64,000 bases of DNA from the NCBI GenBank assembly GCA_002270465.1, contig NQOF01000002.1, forward strand, positions 124,001 to 188,000, in the 5' to 3' direction. Both the position numbers and the translations under genes were made by a program. This document shows positions 1 through 7,169 of the stretch, piece after piece. This stretch comes from Blautia hominis. GTDB lineage: Bacteria; Bacillota; Clostridia; Lachnospirales; Lachnospiraceae. Positions within the stretch are counted from its first letter, which is position 1; each line of letters starts with the position of its first letter. The notes under the pieces are model-generated. The model made no database searches. It was not told the DNA's origin and saw only the letters and a list, made by a program, of their open reading frames with translations.

Positions 1-389
1 TCAAGCTGGATATTTGCACACTCCAGTTTCTGCAGAGCATCCTGCAGATTAGCGGACATGGTATTCAGGTTTTGTGAAAGTCTGCCAAACTCATCATTAG
101 ACTTGATTTGGCAGCGCGCAGTAAGATCCAGACGAGCCATTCGCTCGGCTTCCCGGTTAATTTCATTTAAAGGTTTAGAGATCAGACGACCAAACAGATG
201 ATCTATACTTGTGATAACGGCTGCCATAAGAATAAACCATATCAGAAAGGCGAAACTGCGGTTTGTGGGAAGCTCTGAAGTAAAAAGGTAGAATAAAACA
301 ATGATTCCTCCCACCAGTTTTGAAAGCAGAAGGGTTTTTTTGCGGACAGTGTTCAAGTGAAATGCAGATACTATTTTTTCCATAGTCAT
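1..389 (-). CDS. Sensor histidine kinase, N-terminal part (cut by window edge)
   Basis: The minus-strand reading frame opens at ATG 389-387 and runs off the left edge, so only about 129 residues are visible. The start overlaps the stop of the upstream response regulator as ATGA, which indicates translational coupling. Visible parts are a short basic N-terminus, a membrane segment (about residues 20-37), a very short outside loop (TSELPTNRSF), a second membrane segment (about 48-63), and a HAMP linker containing ISKPLNEINREAERMA and a following DEFGRLSQNLNTMS. The catalytic domains lie outside the window. The near-absence of an external domain suggests a kinase that senses in the membrane or through a partner. 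Membership in the kinase family is inferred from HAMP and the neighbouring regulator. Confidence 0.85.
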   Translation of the reverse strand, partial: MTMEKIVSAFHLNTVRKKTLLLSKLVGGIIVLFYLFTSELPTNRSFAFLIWFILMAAVITSIDHLFGRLISKPLNEINREAERMARLDLTARCQIKSNDEFGRLSQNLNTMSANLQDALQKLECANIQL

Positions 390-1051
390 ACCTCAAACTT
401 ATAACCGGAGCGGATAAGGGTTACAATATGCTGTCCTTCACTGCCCAGCTTTTGGCGCAGGGTTTTCATATGGGTATCCACTGTTCTGGTATTTCCCTCA
501 AAATCATATCCCCAGATACGGTTAAGGAGCTGGTCACGGGAAAAGACCTGATTTTTATTCAGCATAAAGAGGCGCAGCAGTTCAAATTCTTTATGAGTCA
601 GAACCGTGTCCCTGCCGCAGACGGTGACCGTGTGGGAGGAGAGCTGCATTACGATTTCCCCGGCTGTTACAATATCATGGGGATTGACGGACATGGCCCG
701 GCGCAGAAGGACATTGATTTTTGCGAGAAGTAATTTAGGGCTGAAGGGCTTTGTGATATAATCGTCAGCTCCGTACTCATAGCCTTTTAATTTATCTGTC
801 TCGCTGTCTTTTGCTGTGAGAAAAATGATGGGAATATTACACATTTCCCTGGCGATTCGGCATACAGAGAGTCCGTCCAGATGGGGCATCATAATATCAA
901 GCACTGCCAAATCTACAGGATTGTTTTTCAAGATTGTCACAGCGTCTATACCGTCATCAGCCGTTATACAGGTATGTCCGCCGCGGCGCATATAGTCCGT
1001 AAGGATTTCCTGCATACCTTTTTCATCCTCTGCTATTAATAAGAGAGCCAT
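386..1051 (-). CDS. OmpR/PhoB-family response regulator
   Basis: A two-component transcription factor. The receiver domain (about residues 1-118) carries the acidic pair E8/D9, the phosphoacceptor D52 in LAVLDIMMP, and the conserved Lys in ITKPFSP. The C-terminal winged helix (about 125-221) ends in the usual RTVDTHMKTLRQKLG and IRSGYKFEV segments. An upstream in-frame ATG at 1096 exists, but the ATG at 1051 is preferred because AGGAGG sits a few bases upstream and the receiver domain begins there. It is co-transcribed with the overlapping kinase gene downstream. Regulated targets cannot be read from the sequence. Confidence 0.93.
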   Translation of the reverse strand: MALLLIAEDEKGMQEILTDYMRRGGHTCITADDGIDAVTILKNNPVDLAVLDIMMPHLDGLSVCRIAREMCNIPIIFLTAKDSETDKLKGYEYGADDYITKPFSPKLLLAKINVLLRRAMSVNPHDIVTAGEIVMQLSSHTVTVCGRDTVLTHKEFELLRLFMLNKNQVFSRDQLLNRIWGYDFEGNTRTVDTHMKTLRQKLGSEGQHIVTLIRSGYKFEV

Positions 1052-1204
1052 TTTTGCCTCCTTTTGTATTTGCTTTATCCTGTAAGGACCTGTCATAATA
1101 TAGTAGAAAAGGTACGGACAGGGACTTACCTGTGTCAGCGGTCATGAAATCCGCTGGATTCGATTTCATTATATTACGTTCTAAAAGGGAATGCAAACAG
1201 AAAG

Positions 1205-1257
1205 AGAGCTGTCCACTTAGGAGGCATCAGATCACATATCATCCGGCAGACAGCCCT
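1205..1257. terminator. Hairpin, possible terminator
   Basis: Inverted arms AGAGCTGTC (1205-1213) and GACAGCCCT (1249-1257) pair with one G-U, around a loop of about 35 bases. A short T run follows on the plus strand, and a pyrimidine-rich stretch follows on the minus strand. It lies between the Spo0A-like gene and the response regulator, so it may end the former. The long loop makes this only a weak call. Confidence 0.35.
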
Positions 1258-1337
1258 TTTTAGGTGATGTGCATTGGTGTGAGATTTATTTTTGCATTCA
1301 GGACAGGTAATTCAGTTATGGAGAAATCCGCGGTAAT

Positions 1338-1661
1338 TCATTTATTGCAGTACACTTTGTAGGCAATAATATCTATGAATTCGCTGTTTGAAGGGCATCT
1401 GGAGAGTTTATACCCGGATAGTTCCTGCAGATATGCTTTATTATTATCCCAGCATTTTTCTATTACAGTCCGGATGTCGCGTTCCACACTGACTTTGGTA
1501 ACCCCATATTTATGGGCAATGACAGGGTAGATATCCTTTGTCACTTTAAGACACTCATCATAATTTTCGGCGGCAATATGAATGGCGTCCAGCAGATAGC
1601 GGTACCCCTTATATTTTGATGTGATGCCGAATTGGCGTATGATTCTATCCTTTGTATGCAT
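1338..1661 (-). CDS. Stand-alone Spo0A C-terminal (DNA-binding) domain protein
   Basis: A 107-residue protein that matches the effector domain of Spo0A and lacks a receiver domain. Family-typical segments are visible in order: KYKGYRYLLDAIHIA, VTKDIYPVIAHKYGVT, and the recognition-helix region KVSVERDIRTVIEKCW. A good ribosome site (GAGGAGGG) precedes ATG 1661. In Spo0A this domain binds 0A boxes, so a receiver-less copy could bind related sites without phosphorylation control. That is inference. The C-terminus extends about 30 residues beyond the HTH core and includes two cysteines. The gene is monocistronic by spacing. Confidence 0.85.
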   Translation of the reverse strand: MHTKDRIIRQFGITSKYKGYRYLLDAIHIAAENYDECLKVTKDIYPVIAHKYGVTKVSVERDIRTVIEKCWDNNKAYLQELSGYKLSRCPSNSEFIDIIAYKVYCNK

Positions 1662-1901
1662 ATTTATTAACCCTCCTCATATTTTCTATAATATTATAGA
1701 GGAGAAAGCTGTCAAGGAAGGAAAGTTCGACATTATAATACAAAAAAAGACCTCCGGTCCCTTTTTTTTCACCCTGCCGGACCGTTTAGGCACGGGCCAG
1801 TGTTTGACAGTTTAACCTTGCAATAGTAAAATTGTCCTGTAGCGTCATCGTATTAAAAAAGTACATCATGTATTCTATGGAATGCGGAAAGGCGGGATAT
1901 T

Positions 1902-2390
1902 ATGGCAGCAGCCAAAAGAGCCATGGATTTCGTACCGGCGAAGCCGGAAGATACACGGAGTCTGCGTCTTCTTGCTTGGAAGTCAGAAGCTCACTGGGGA
2001 TATAAAAAAGAATTTATGGAGGTATTTGACCATAAGTTTAATATCACAGAACAGTTTATTTTAGAAAATCCGGTTTATGTGTGCCGGGAAGGTGGGAACC
2101 CAGCTGCATTTTGGGGCCTGAGGCGGAATGCAGAACAAGGGGAGCTGGAATACTTTTATGTGGCGGAGCAGGAGATTGGCAGAGGATACGGAACGCAGAT
2201 GTGGAACCATATGACTGGCTGGTGCAAGGCACAGGGGATTCTAACAATACATTTTGTCACCAGCCCTCAGGCCACAGGATTTTATGAAAAAATGGGTGCC
2301 GTACAGGATGGAGAGTCAAAATCTATAGTGGACAATCGGCCGGTTCCGCATTTTGTATATGATATCAACAACAGCCAGACATTCCGGTGA
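1902..2390 (+). CDS. GNAT-family N-acetyltransferase
   Basis: A 162-residue GNAT-fold protein. The acetyl-CoA loop signature is visible as EQEIGRGYGTQMW (about residues 88-100), preceded by the beta-strand LEYFYVAEQ and followed by TIHFVTSPQATGFYEKMGA. The last element is the usual C-terminal strand-helix of the fold. The substrate is unknown. ATG 1902 follows an AAGGCGGG ribosome site, so the slightly earlier start at 1882 in another frame is not used. The gene stands alone, and the region downstream holds a set of hairpins before ssrA. Confidence 0.9.
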   Translation: MAAAKRAMDFVPAKPEDTRSLRLLAWKSEAHWGYKKEFMEVFDHKFNITEQFILENPVYVCREGGNPAAFWGLRRNAEQGELEYFYVAEQEIGRGYGTQMWNHMTGWCKAQGILTIHFVTSPQATGFYEKMGAVQDGESKSIVDNRPVPHFVYDINNSQTFR

Positions 2391-2428
2391 ACATCGCACG
2401 GGGAGTATTGGTGTAATGGGTCTAAATA

Positions 2429-2598
2429 AAAGGGCTCCCTTATAATAAAGGAACCCTTTGTCATTGGAGTAAAACGTAACGATCCGAATGCTGTGAAAAG
2501 TTCGGATCCGTTACATTTTAAGTAAAGCAGAGCCATTGAATCCAAACTTCATCCGGATTCAATGGCTCTGTGCAGGTAAGCCGCTTCCGGCGGCTTAC
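2429..2598 (-). terminator. Array of four hairpins downstream of ssrA
   Basis: Reading the minus strand after the tmRNA there are four stem-loops. The first is 2598-2576, arms GTAAGCCGC/GCGGCTTAC, 9 bp. The second is 2570-2528, arms CAGAGCCATTGAATCC, a perfect 16 bp with an 11-base loop. The third is 2514-2476, GTAACGGATCCGAA against an arm one base shorter. The fourth is 2459-2429, AAAGGG...CCCTTT-type, followed by TTTATTT. The last two have T-rich 3' flanks on the minus strand and look like intrinsic terminators. The others may protect or process the tmRNA 3' end. The plus-strand acetyltransferase could share them as a convergent terminator. Confidence 0.7.
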
Positions 2599-2604
2599 AT
2601 ATAG

Positions 2605-2953
2605 TGGACCTGGCGGGAATCGAACCCGCGTCCGAAAGTCTATCCCTTGAGGCATCTCCCATCACAGTCATTCTTTTAACATTCCCTTATACAACCGCCG
2701 GATGACAGGCTGATGTACTTAGTAGCTTCATAAATCTTTTACTTTCTCAAAGCTTTGAAAGTAAAGGGCCCTGCAAAGTCGATGCCGGATTCCCAGGCAG
2801 CAGGTGACCTGGGGCCGACAAGCTGCAATTAGGCAGCTAACGCTAAATTATTATTGTCTGCGTTTATATTTAAGTTCCAGGTTGGTACGCAGTCCCGGAG
2901 TCTGCGGATGGCTTCCTCAACTTCAAAACCCCCGTCGAAACCAGTACAAGCCC
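2605..2953 (-). ncRNA. ssrA: Transfer-messenger RNA (tmRNA)
   Basis: The 3' end (minus strand) carries a T-arm, GCGGGTTCGATTCCCGC, and an acceptor strand CAGGTCC-A. This pairs, with two G-U, to GGGCTTG at the 5' end (2953-2947). The conserved GGTTTCGACGGGG follows the 5' strand. The tag reading frame runs from resume codon GCA (2861) to TAA (2829) and encodes ADNNNLALAA, with the LAA end recognised by ClpXP-type proteases. CCA is not encoded beyond the discriminator base. The length of about 349 nt is normal. Its job is rescue of stalled ribosomes together with SmpB, which is not in the window. Confidence 0.97.
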
Positions 2954-2979
2954 ATTTCTGGACTTCACTGTGGAAGTGT

Positions 2980-3013
2980 ATTATAGATTATCACTTTATT
3001 ATGATTTTGTCAA
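2980..3013 (-). promoter_or_regulatory. Probable ssrA promoter
   Basis: On the minus strand TTGACA (3013-3008) is followed by GATAAT (2992-2987, spacer 15) and TATAAT (2985-2980, spacer 22). Neither spacing is ideal, but the consensus elements lie about 30 bases upstream of the mature tmRNA 5' end, as expected for a processed transcript. Confidence 0.55.
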
Positions 3014-3140
3014 GGAGAAATGAAAAAAGTTTACCAGTCTTGACAGATATTTATGTCTGGGATAGACTTATTAAAAAGAAATAAAAGGGGAGAGCATAGT
3101 ATCCGGGCAGCATGACGGTTTCTTTGCAGATTTGGGAAAT

Positions 3141-3911
3141 ATGAAGTTTTTTAATAAAAAAAGAAAATTGCGGCATGGTTTTTTGCTTTTGGCAATACTG
3201 ATGATCATTCTTGCAGTGCCTGTCTGGGGACGGGCCGGCGGAGGGGGAAGCTCAGGAGGCGGCGGAAGTTCAGGAGGCGGGGGCGGATACAGCGGCAGCT
3301 CCGGCGGAGGCAGTTACCACAGCGGCCGTTCCTCATCCCGCAGCAATTTAGTGGGAAATATTGTTTTCGGGGTCAATGCCGTTTTGATCACCTGCGGCGG
3401 AGCTATTGTGTTTGCCCTTAAATCAAAAAAGGCGGCCATGAAAAGCAAAAATTTAATGCGGCAGTATGAAAAAATCGGCGGTAACTGGGATTACCGGGAA
3501 GTGCAGCGTCAGGTAGAGGAAGCCTACTTTCAGATCCAGGAGTGCTGGAGGCGGATGGATGCAGGCTACGCGGCGGCTTATCTCAGCGAAGAACTGCTGG
3601 AAGACTTTAATATGAAAATCCAGTGGATGGAAGTGAGGGAGGAAGCGGTGGTTCAGAAGCATGTAAAGCTTTTGAGCGCTGTGCCTGTGAGTGCTTACGA
3701 TGAGCTGGGGGAGGAAAACGATTGTATCTGGTATCTGATCCACGGCAGTATGGTGGGCTATTATATGAACAGGAACACAAGGATCTGTGTGCGCGGCAAC
3801 ACAAAAAAAGAGAGCTTTTATGAATACTGGAAATTTATTTACCGAAATGAACGCTGGGTACTGCATGAGATCAGGCAGCAGGATGAAATGGATATCAATC
3901 AGTTTATATAA
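3141..3911 (+). CDS. Tim44-like domain membrane protein
   Basis: A 256-residue secreted or membrane protein. After a basic N-terminus there is a hydrophobic signal segment (about residues 11-30). A striking Gly/Ser-rich low-complexity stretch follows (about 33-70, GGGGSSGGGG-type), then a second membrane segment (about 74-94). The C-terminal cytoplasmic-type domain (about 105-256) resembles the bacterial Tim44-like family, with NWDYREVQRQVEEAYFQIQECWRR near its start and a beta-rich end. ATG 3141 is used. TTG 3132 in frame would add three residues, and neither start has a strong ribosome site. Function in bacteria is unclear. It may be a peripheral membrane or protein-quality role. Confidence 0.72.
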   Translation: MKFFNKKRKLRHGFLLLAILMIILAVPVWGRAGGGGSSGGGGSSGGGGGYSGSSGGGSYHSGRSSSRSNLVGNIVFGVNAVLITCGGAIVFALKSKKAAMKSKNLMRQYEKIGGNWDYREVQRQVEEAYFQIQECWRRMDAGYAAAYLSEELLEDFNMKIQWMEVREEAVVQKHVKLLSAVPVSAYDELGEENDCIWYLIHGSMVGYYMNRNTRICVRGNTKKESFYEYWKFIYRNERWVLHEIRQQDEMDINQFI

Positions 3912-4239
3912 AATTAATTGTGGGTTACCATTCACAGCCGCTGTCCCGTCAAGTGCTTTTTAGGTGTCTGCTTATGAAGCCCCTAAGGCCGCCAGCGGGG
4001 TATGGTGCAAAATACTCGATTTATGTGTATCGTGAAACGTATTAATATTACTGTTCACAGATTCAACAAAATTTTCTGATATATTTAAGTACATACAATG
4101 GAACGATTCAGCCGCCAGGCAGAATCCCATGGCCAAAAGTTTTTATATGGATTTTTGCCAGTGATTGTAAAGGAAATGAACCGTTATCATAGAGTAGATC
4201 GGACAGATAAGTCTGCAGAGATAGAAAGAGGGAACCGAT
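3912..4239. other. Intergenic region, 328 bp, leader of the second two-component system
   Basis: No convincing gene. The first half contains a GC-rich stretch with CCCC...GGGG complementarity (about 3979-3999), and on the minus strand a GGCTGTGAATGGTAACCC segment that resembles motifs in the repeat-like block at 33750-33910. The second half is AT-rich and must contain the promoter of the regulator/kinase operon, but no clear -35/-10 pair could be chosen. Confidence 0.5.
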
Positions 4240-4914
4240 ATGGAAAAATGCAAAATACTGGTAGTGGATGATGAGAGCAGGATGCGCAAGCTGGTGCGGG
4301 ACTTCCTGGTAAAGAAAGATTTCGAGGTGCTGGAGGCCGGCGACGGTGAGGAGGCACTGGATATTTTTTATGCTACAAAGGATATTGCTCTTTTGATCCT
4401 TGATGTGATGATGCCTAAGATGGACGGCTGGGAAGTGTGCAGGGAAATCCGCAGGGAGTCAAAGGTTCCCATCATCATGCTGACTGCCAGAGGCGATGAG
4501 AGGGACGAGCTTTTGGGATTTGAGCTGGGGGTGGATGAGTATATTGCAAAGCCTTTCAGCCCCAAGATATTGGTTGCCAGAGTGGAGGCTATTCTGAGAA
4601 GAGCCAATATCTGCGGAAACAGTGATGTTTTGTCGGCGGGTGGTATTGAGGTGAACAAAGCTTCCCATATTGCCACTATTGACGGGCAGTCCATGGAGTT
4701 GAGCTATAAGGAATTTGAACTGTTGACGTATTTCCTGGAAAACCAGGGAATAGCACTTTCCAGAGAGAAAATCCTGAATTCTGTATGGAATTACGATTAT
4801 TTTGGAGATGCCCGTACCATTGACACCCACGTAAAAAAGCTTCGCAGCAAACTGGGAGATAAGGGTGAATACATTAAAACAATCTGGGGCATGGGATACA
4901 AGTTCGAGGTATAA
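4240..4914 (+). CDS. OmpR/PhoB-family response regulator
   Basis: A 224-residue regulator. The receiver domain has acidic D10/D11, phosphoacceptor D55 (LLILDVMMPKMDGW), and the Lys of IAKPFSPK. The winged-helix output domain (about 130-224) ends with RTIDTHVKKLRSKLGDKG and WGMGYKFEV. The start is supported by GAGGGAACC upstream of ATG 4240. The kinase gene begins three bases after its stop, so the two form one operon. The target genes and stimulus are unknown. The receiver is similar in style to regulator 386-1051 but clearly a different paralogue. Confidence 0.95.
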   Translation: MEKCKILVVDDESRMRKLVRDFLVKKDFEVLEAGDGEEALDIFYATKDIALLILDVMMPKMDGWEVCREIRRESKVPIIMLTARGDERDELLGFELGVDEYIAKPFSPKILVARVEAILRRANICGNSDVLSAGGIEVNKASHIATIDGQSMELSYKEFELLTYFLENQGIALSREKILNSVWNYDYFGDARTIDTHVKKLRSKLGDKGEYIKTIWGMGYKFEV

Positions 4915-4917
4915 AAC

Positions 4918-6387
4918 ATGAGAAAATCAATTAAGGTGCGTCTGGCAGTATCTTTTATCGGAATTATGCTTTTATCGCTCTTGTCTATTACGGCGGTGAA
5001 CCGTTTGTTTTTGGAGAAATATTATATTTCCAGAAAAGCGGATTCTCTGGAAACCGTATATAAAGCATTAAACGAACAGGCTTATAATGACCCGGAGGGC
5101 AGGACGCACCTGCAGGGACTCTGTATTGAAAAAAATATTTCCTGGGTACTTGTGGATGTGAGCACACAGGACTGGACCATCATAGCCAATGACGGGCGTA
5201 ATCCCGATCTGCTGGCTACCAGGCTTCTATTTGGATATATCTGGGGAATGATGCCGGAAAACAGGGAGGTCATTACAGACAATGATTCCTACACGCTGGA
5301 GCAGAATACAGACGACAAAGAGAACGTAGTCTATCTGGACATGTGGGGTGTGATGAAGAACCGAAAGTGTGCCTTTTTGATCCGTATGCCCATGGCAAGT
5401 ATCCGGGACAGTGTGGAGATCTCGAATATATTCTATATTTATATAGGACTTCTTGTGATCATGATTAGCAGTGCTGCAATTTGGTTTATGAGCAAGAGGA
5501 TCACAAAACCGCTGTTGGAACTGACGGAGATCTCAAGGCGTATGAGTAATCTGGATTTTGAAGCCAGATATGAAGGCGGAGGCGAGGATGAGATCGGCAC
5601 GTTGGGCCAGAACTTCAACAAGATGTCCGAGGAATTGGAGCATACCATATCTGAACTGAAAACAGCCAACAATGAACTGCAGGAGGATATTGAGCAGAAG
5701 AAACAGATTGATGAGATGCGCAAGGAATTCCTTTCTAATGTTTCTCATGAGCTGAAGACCCCTATTGCGCTGATCCAGGGGTATGCTGAGGGATTGAAGG
5801 AATGTATCAATGACGATGCGGAGAGCAGGGAGTTTTACTGTGATGTGATCATGGATGAATCTGCAAAGATGAACAATATGGTAAAAAAACTACTGACCCT
5901 GAATCATCTGGAATTCGGCAATGACCAGGCTGCCATGGAACGATTTGATCTGACAGACCTGGTAAGGGGCGTGGTACAGTCTGCGCAGTTGCTGGCAGAC
6001 CAGAAAGGCGCCCAGATCTCCTTCCCCCAGTCTGAGCCTGTGTACGTGTGGGGAGATGAATTCAAAGTGGAGGAAGTGGTGACAAATTATGTGTCCAATG
6101 CCCTGAATCATGTGGATGGAGAGATGAAGATTGAAGTGAAGATGATGAGAAGGGAAAACCATGTGCGCCTCTCTGTCTTCAATACAGGAAAACCTATCCC
6201 GGAGGAGGAACTGGATAAAATCTGGATAAAATTCTATAAGGTGGACAAGGCACGGACCCGGGAGTACGGGGGAAGCGGTATTGGATTGTCAATTGTAAAG
6301 GCTATTATGGAGAGTATGCATCAGAAGTTCGGCGTGGTCAACTATGACAACGGTGTGGAATTTTGGTTTGAACTGGAAGAAAAGTGA
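4918..6387 (+). CDS. Sensor histidine kinase with extracytoplasmic domain
   Basis: A 489-residue kinase partnering the regulator just upstream. Order of parts: membrane segment (about 9-27), an external sensing domain of about 135 residues (about 30-168), a second membrane segment (about 171-191), HAMP (about 193-246), a short coiled coil rich in Glu/Gln, then HisKA. HisKA carries phosphoacceptor H277 in FLSNVSHELKTPIALIQGY. The ATPase domain has N-box NYVSNALNHV, a G1-like segment around VFNTGKPIPEEELDKIW, and G2 GGSGIGLSIVKAIM. All catalytic motifs are intact. It is bifunctional-kinase-like, and the ligand is not predictable. Confidence 0.95.
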   Translation: MRKSIKVRLAVSFIGIMLLSLLSITAVNRLFLEKYYISRKADSLETVYKALNEQAYNDPEGRTHLQGLCIEKNISWVLVDVSTQDWTIIANDGRNPDLLATRLLFGYIWGMMPENREVITDNDSYTLEQNTDDKENVVYLDMWGVMKNRKCAFLIRMPMASIRDSVEISNIFYIYIGLLVIMISSAAIWFMSKRITKPLLELTEISRRMSNLDFEARYEGGGEDEIGTLGQNFNKMSEELEHTISELKTANNELQEDIEQKKQIDEMRKEFLSNVSHELKTPIALIQGYAEGLKECINDDAESREFYCDVIMDESAKMNNMVKKLLTLNHLEFGNDQAAMERFDLTDLVRGVVQSAQLLADQKGAQISFPQSEPVYVWGDEFKVEEVVTNYVSNALNHVDGEMKIEVKMMRRENHVRLSVFNTGKPIPEEELDKIWIKFYKVDKARTREYGGSGIGLSIVKAIMESMHQKFGVVNYDNGVEFWFELEEK

Positions 6388-6480
6388 TGACGGAAAGAGG
6401 ATGACAGGCGACACCTCCTTGCATTTTTCGATGGATTCTGCTAAACTAGAGAACATGATAAAAATGCAGGAGGGATGATT

Positions 6481-7155
6481 ATGCCGCCTTTACAGGGAGA
6501 ATGGCTGGAGGCTTTGAAGCCGGAATTCGGAAAAACATATTATAAACAATTGTTCGCCAAGGTGGGGCAGGAGTACCAGATGAGAAAGATATTCCCCACA
6601 CCGGATGATATTTTCAATGCATTTCATTTTACCCCTTTAGATCAGGTAAAAGTGGTCATATTGGGACAGGATCCTTATCACAATGACGGGCAGGCTCACG
6701 GCCTGTGTTTTTCTGTCAAGCCGGATGTGGAAATCCCCCCTTCTCTGGTGAATATTTACCAGGAACTTCAGGAAGACTGCGGCTGTTATATACCCAACAA
6801 CGGATATCTGGAGAAATGGGCAAAACAGGGTGTTTTGCTTTTGAATACAGTTCTGACTGTACGGGCTCACCAGGCCAATTCTCACAGAGGGATCGGCTGG
6901 GAGGAGTTTACGGATGCGGCGATCCGTATTCTGGATGAACAGGACCGTCCCATGGTATTCCTTTTGTGGGGAAGACCGGCACAGATGAAAAAGAGTATGC
7001 TGCACAATCCAAACCACCTGATTCTGGAAGCACCTCATCCAAGTCCGCTGTCTGCATTCCGCGGATTTTTCGGATGCCGTCATTTCAGCAAGGCAAATGC
7101 CTTTTTGCAGGAACATGGCCTGGAGCCAATTGACTGGCAGATAGAAAACAGATAA
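6481..7155 (+). CDS. ung: Uracil-DNA glycosylase, family 1
   Basis: Excises uracil from DNA as the first step of base-excision repair. The water-activating motif GQDPYHNDGQAHGLCFSV (about residues 61-78) and the DNA-intercalation motif HPSPLSAFRGFFGC (about 185-198) are both intact, and the length (224 aa) is typical of the family. ATG 6475 lies in frame, but AGGAGGG ends at 6474 and touches it. ATG 6481 has the correct 6-base spacing, so it is chosen. It follows the kinase gene by about 90 bases and is followed after 14 bases by a flippase gene, with which it may be co-transcribed. Confidence 0.97.
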   Translation: MPPLQGEWLEALKPEFGKTYYKQLFAKVGQEYQMRKIFPTPDDIFNAFHFTPLDQVKVVILGQDPYHNDGQAHGLCFSVKPDVEIPPSLVNIYQELQEDCGCYIPNNGYLEKWAKQGVLLLNTVLTVRAHQANSHRGIGWEEFTDAAIRILDEQDRPMVFLLWGRPAQMKKSMLHNPNHLILEAPHPSPLSAFRGFFGCRHFSKANAFLQEHGLEPIDWQIENR

Positions 7156-7169
7156 AGGAATTTGGACAA

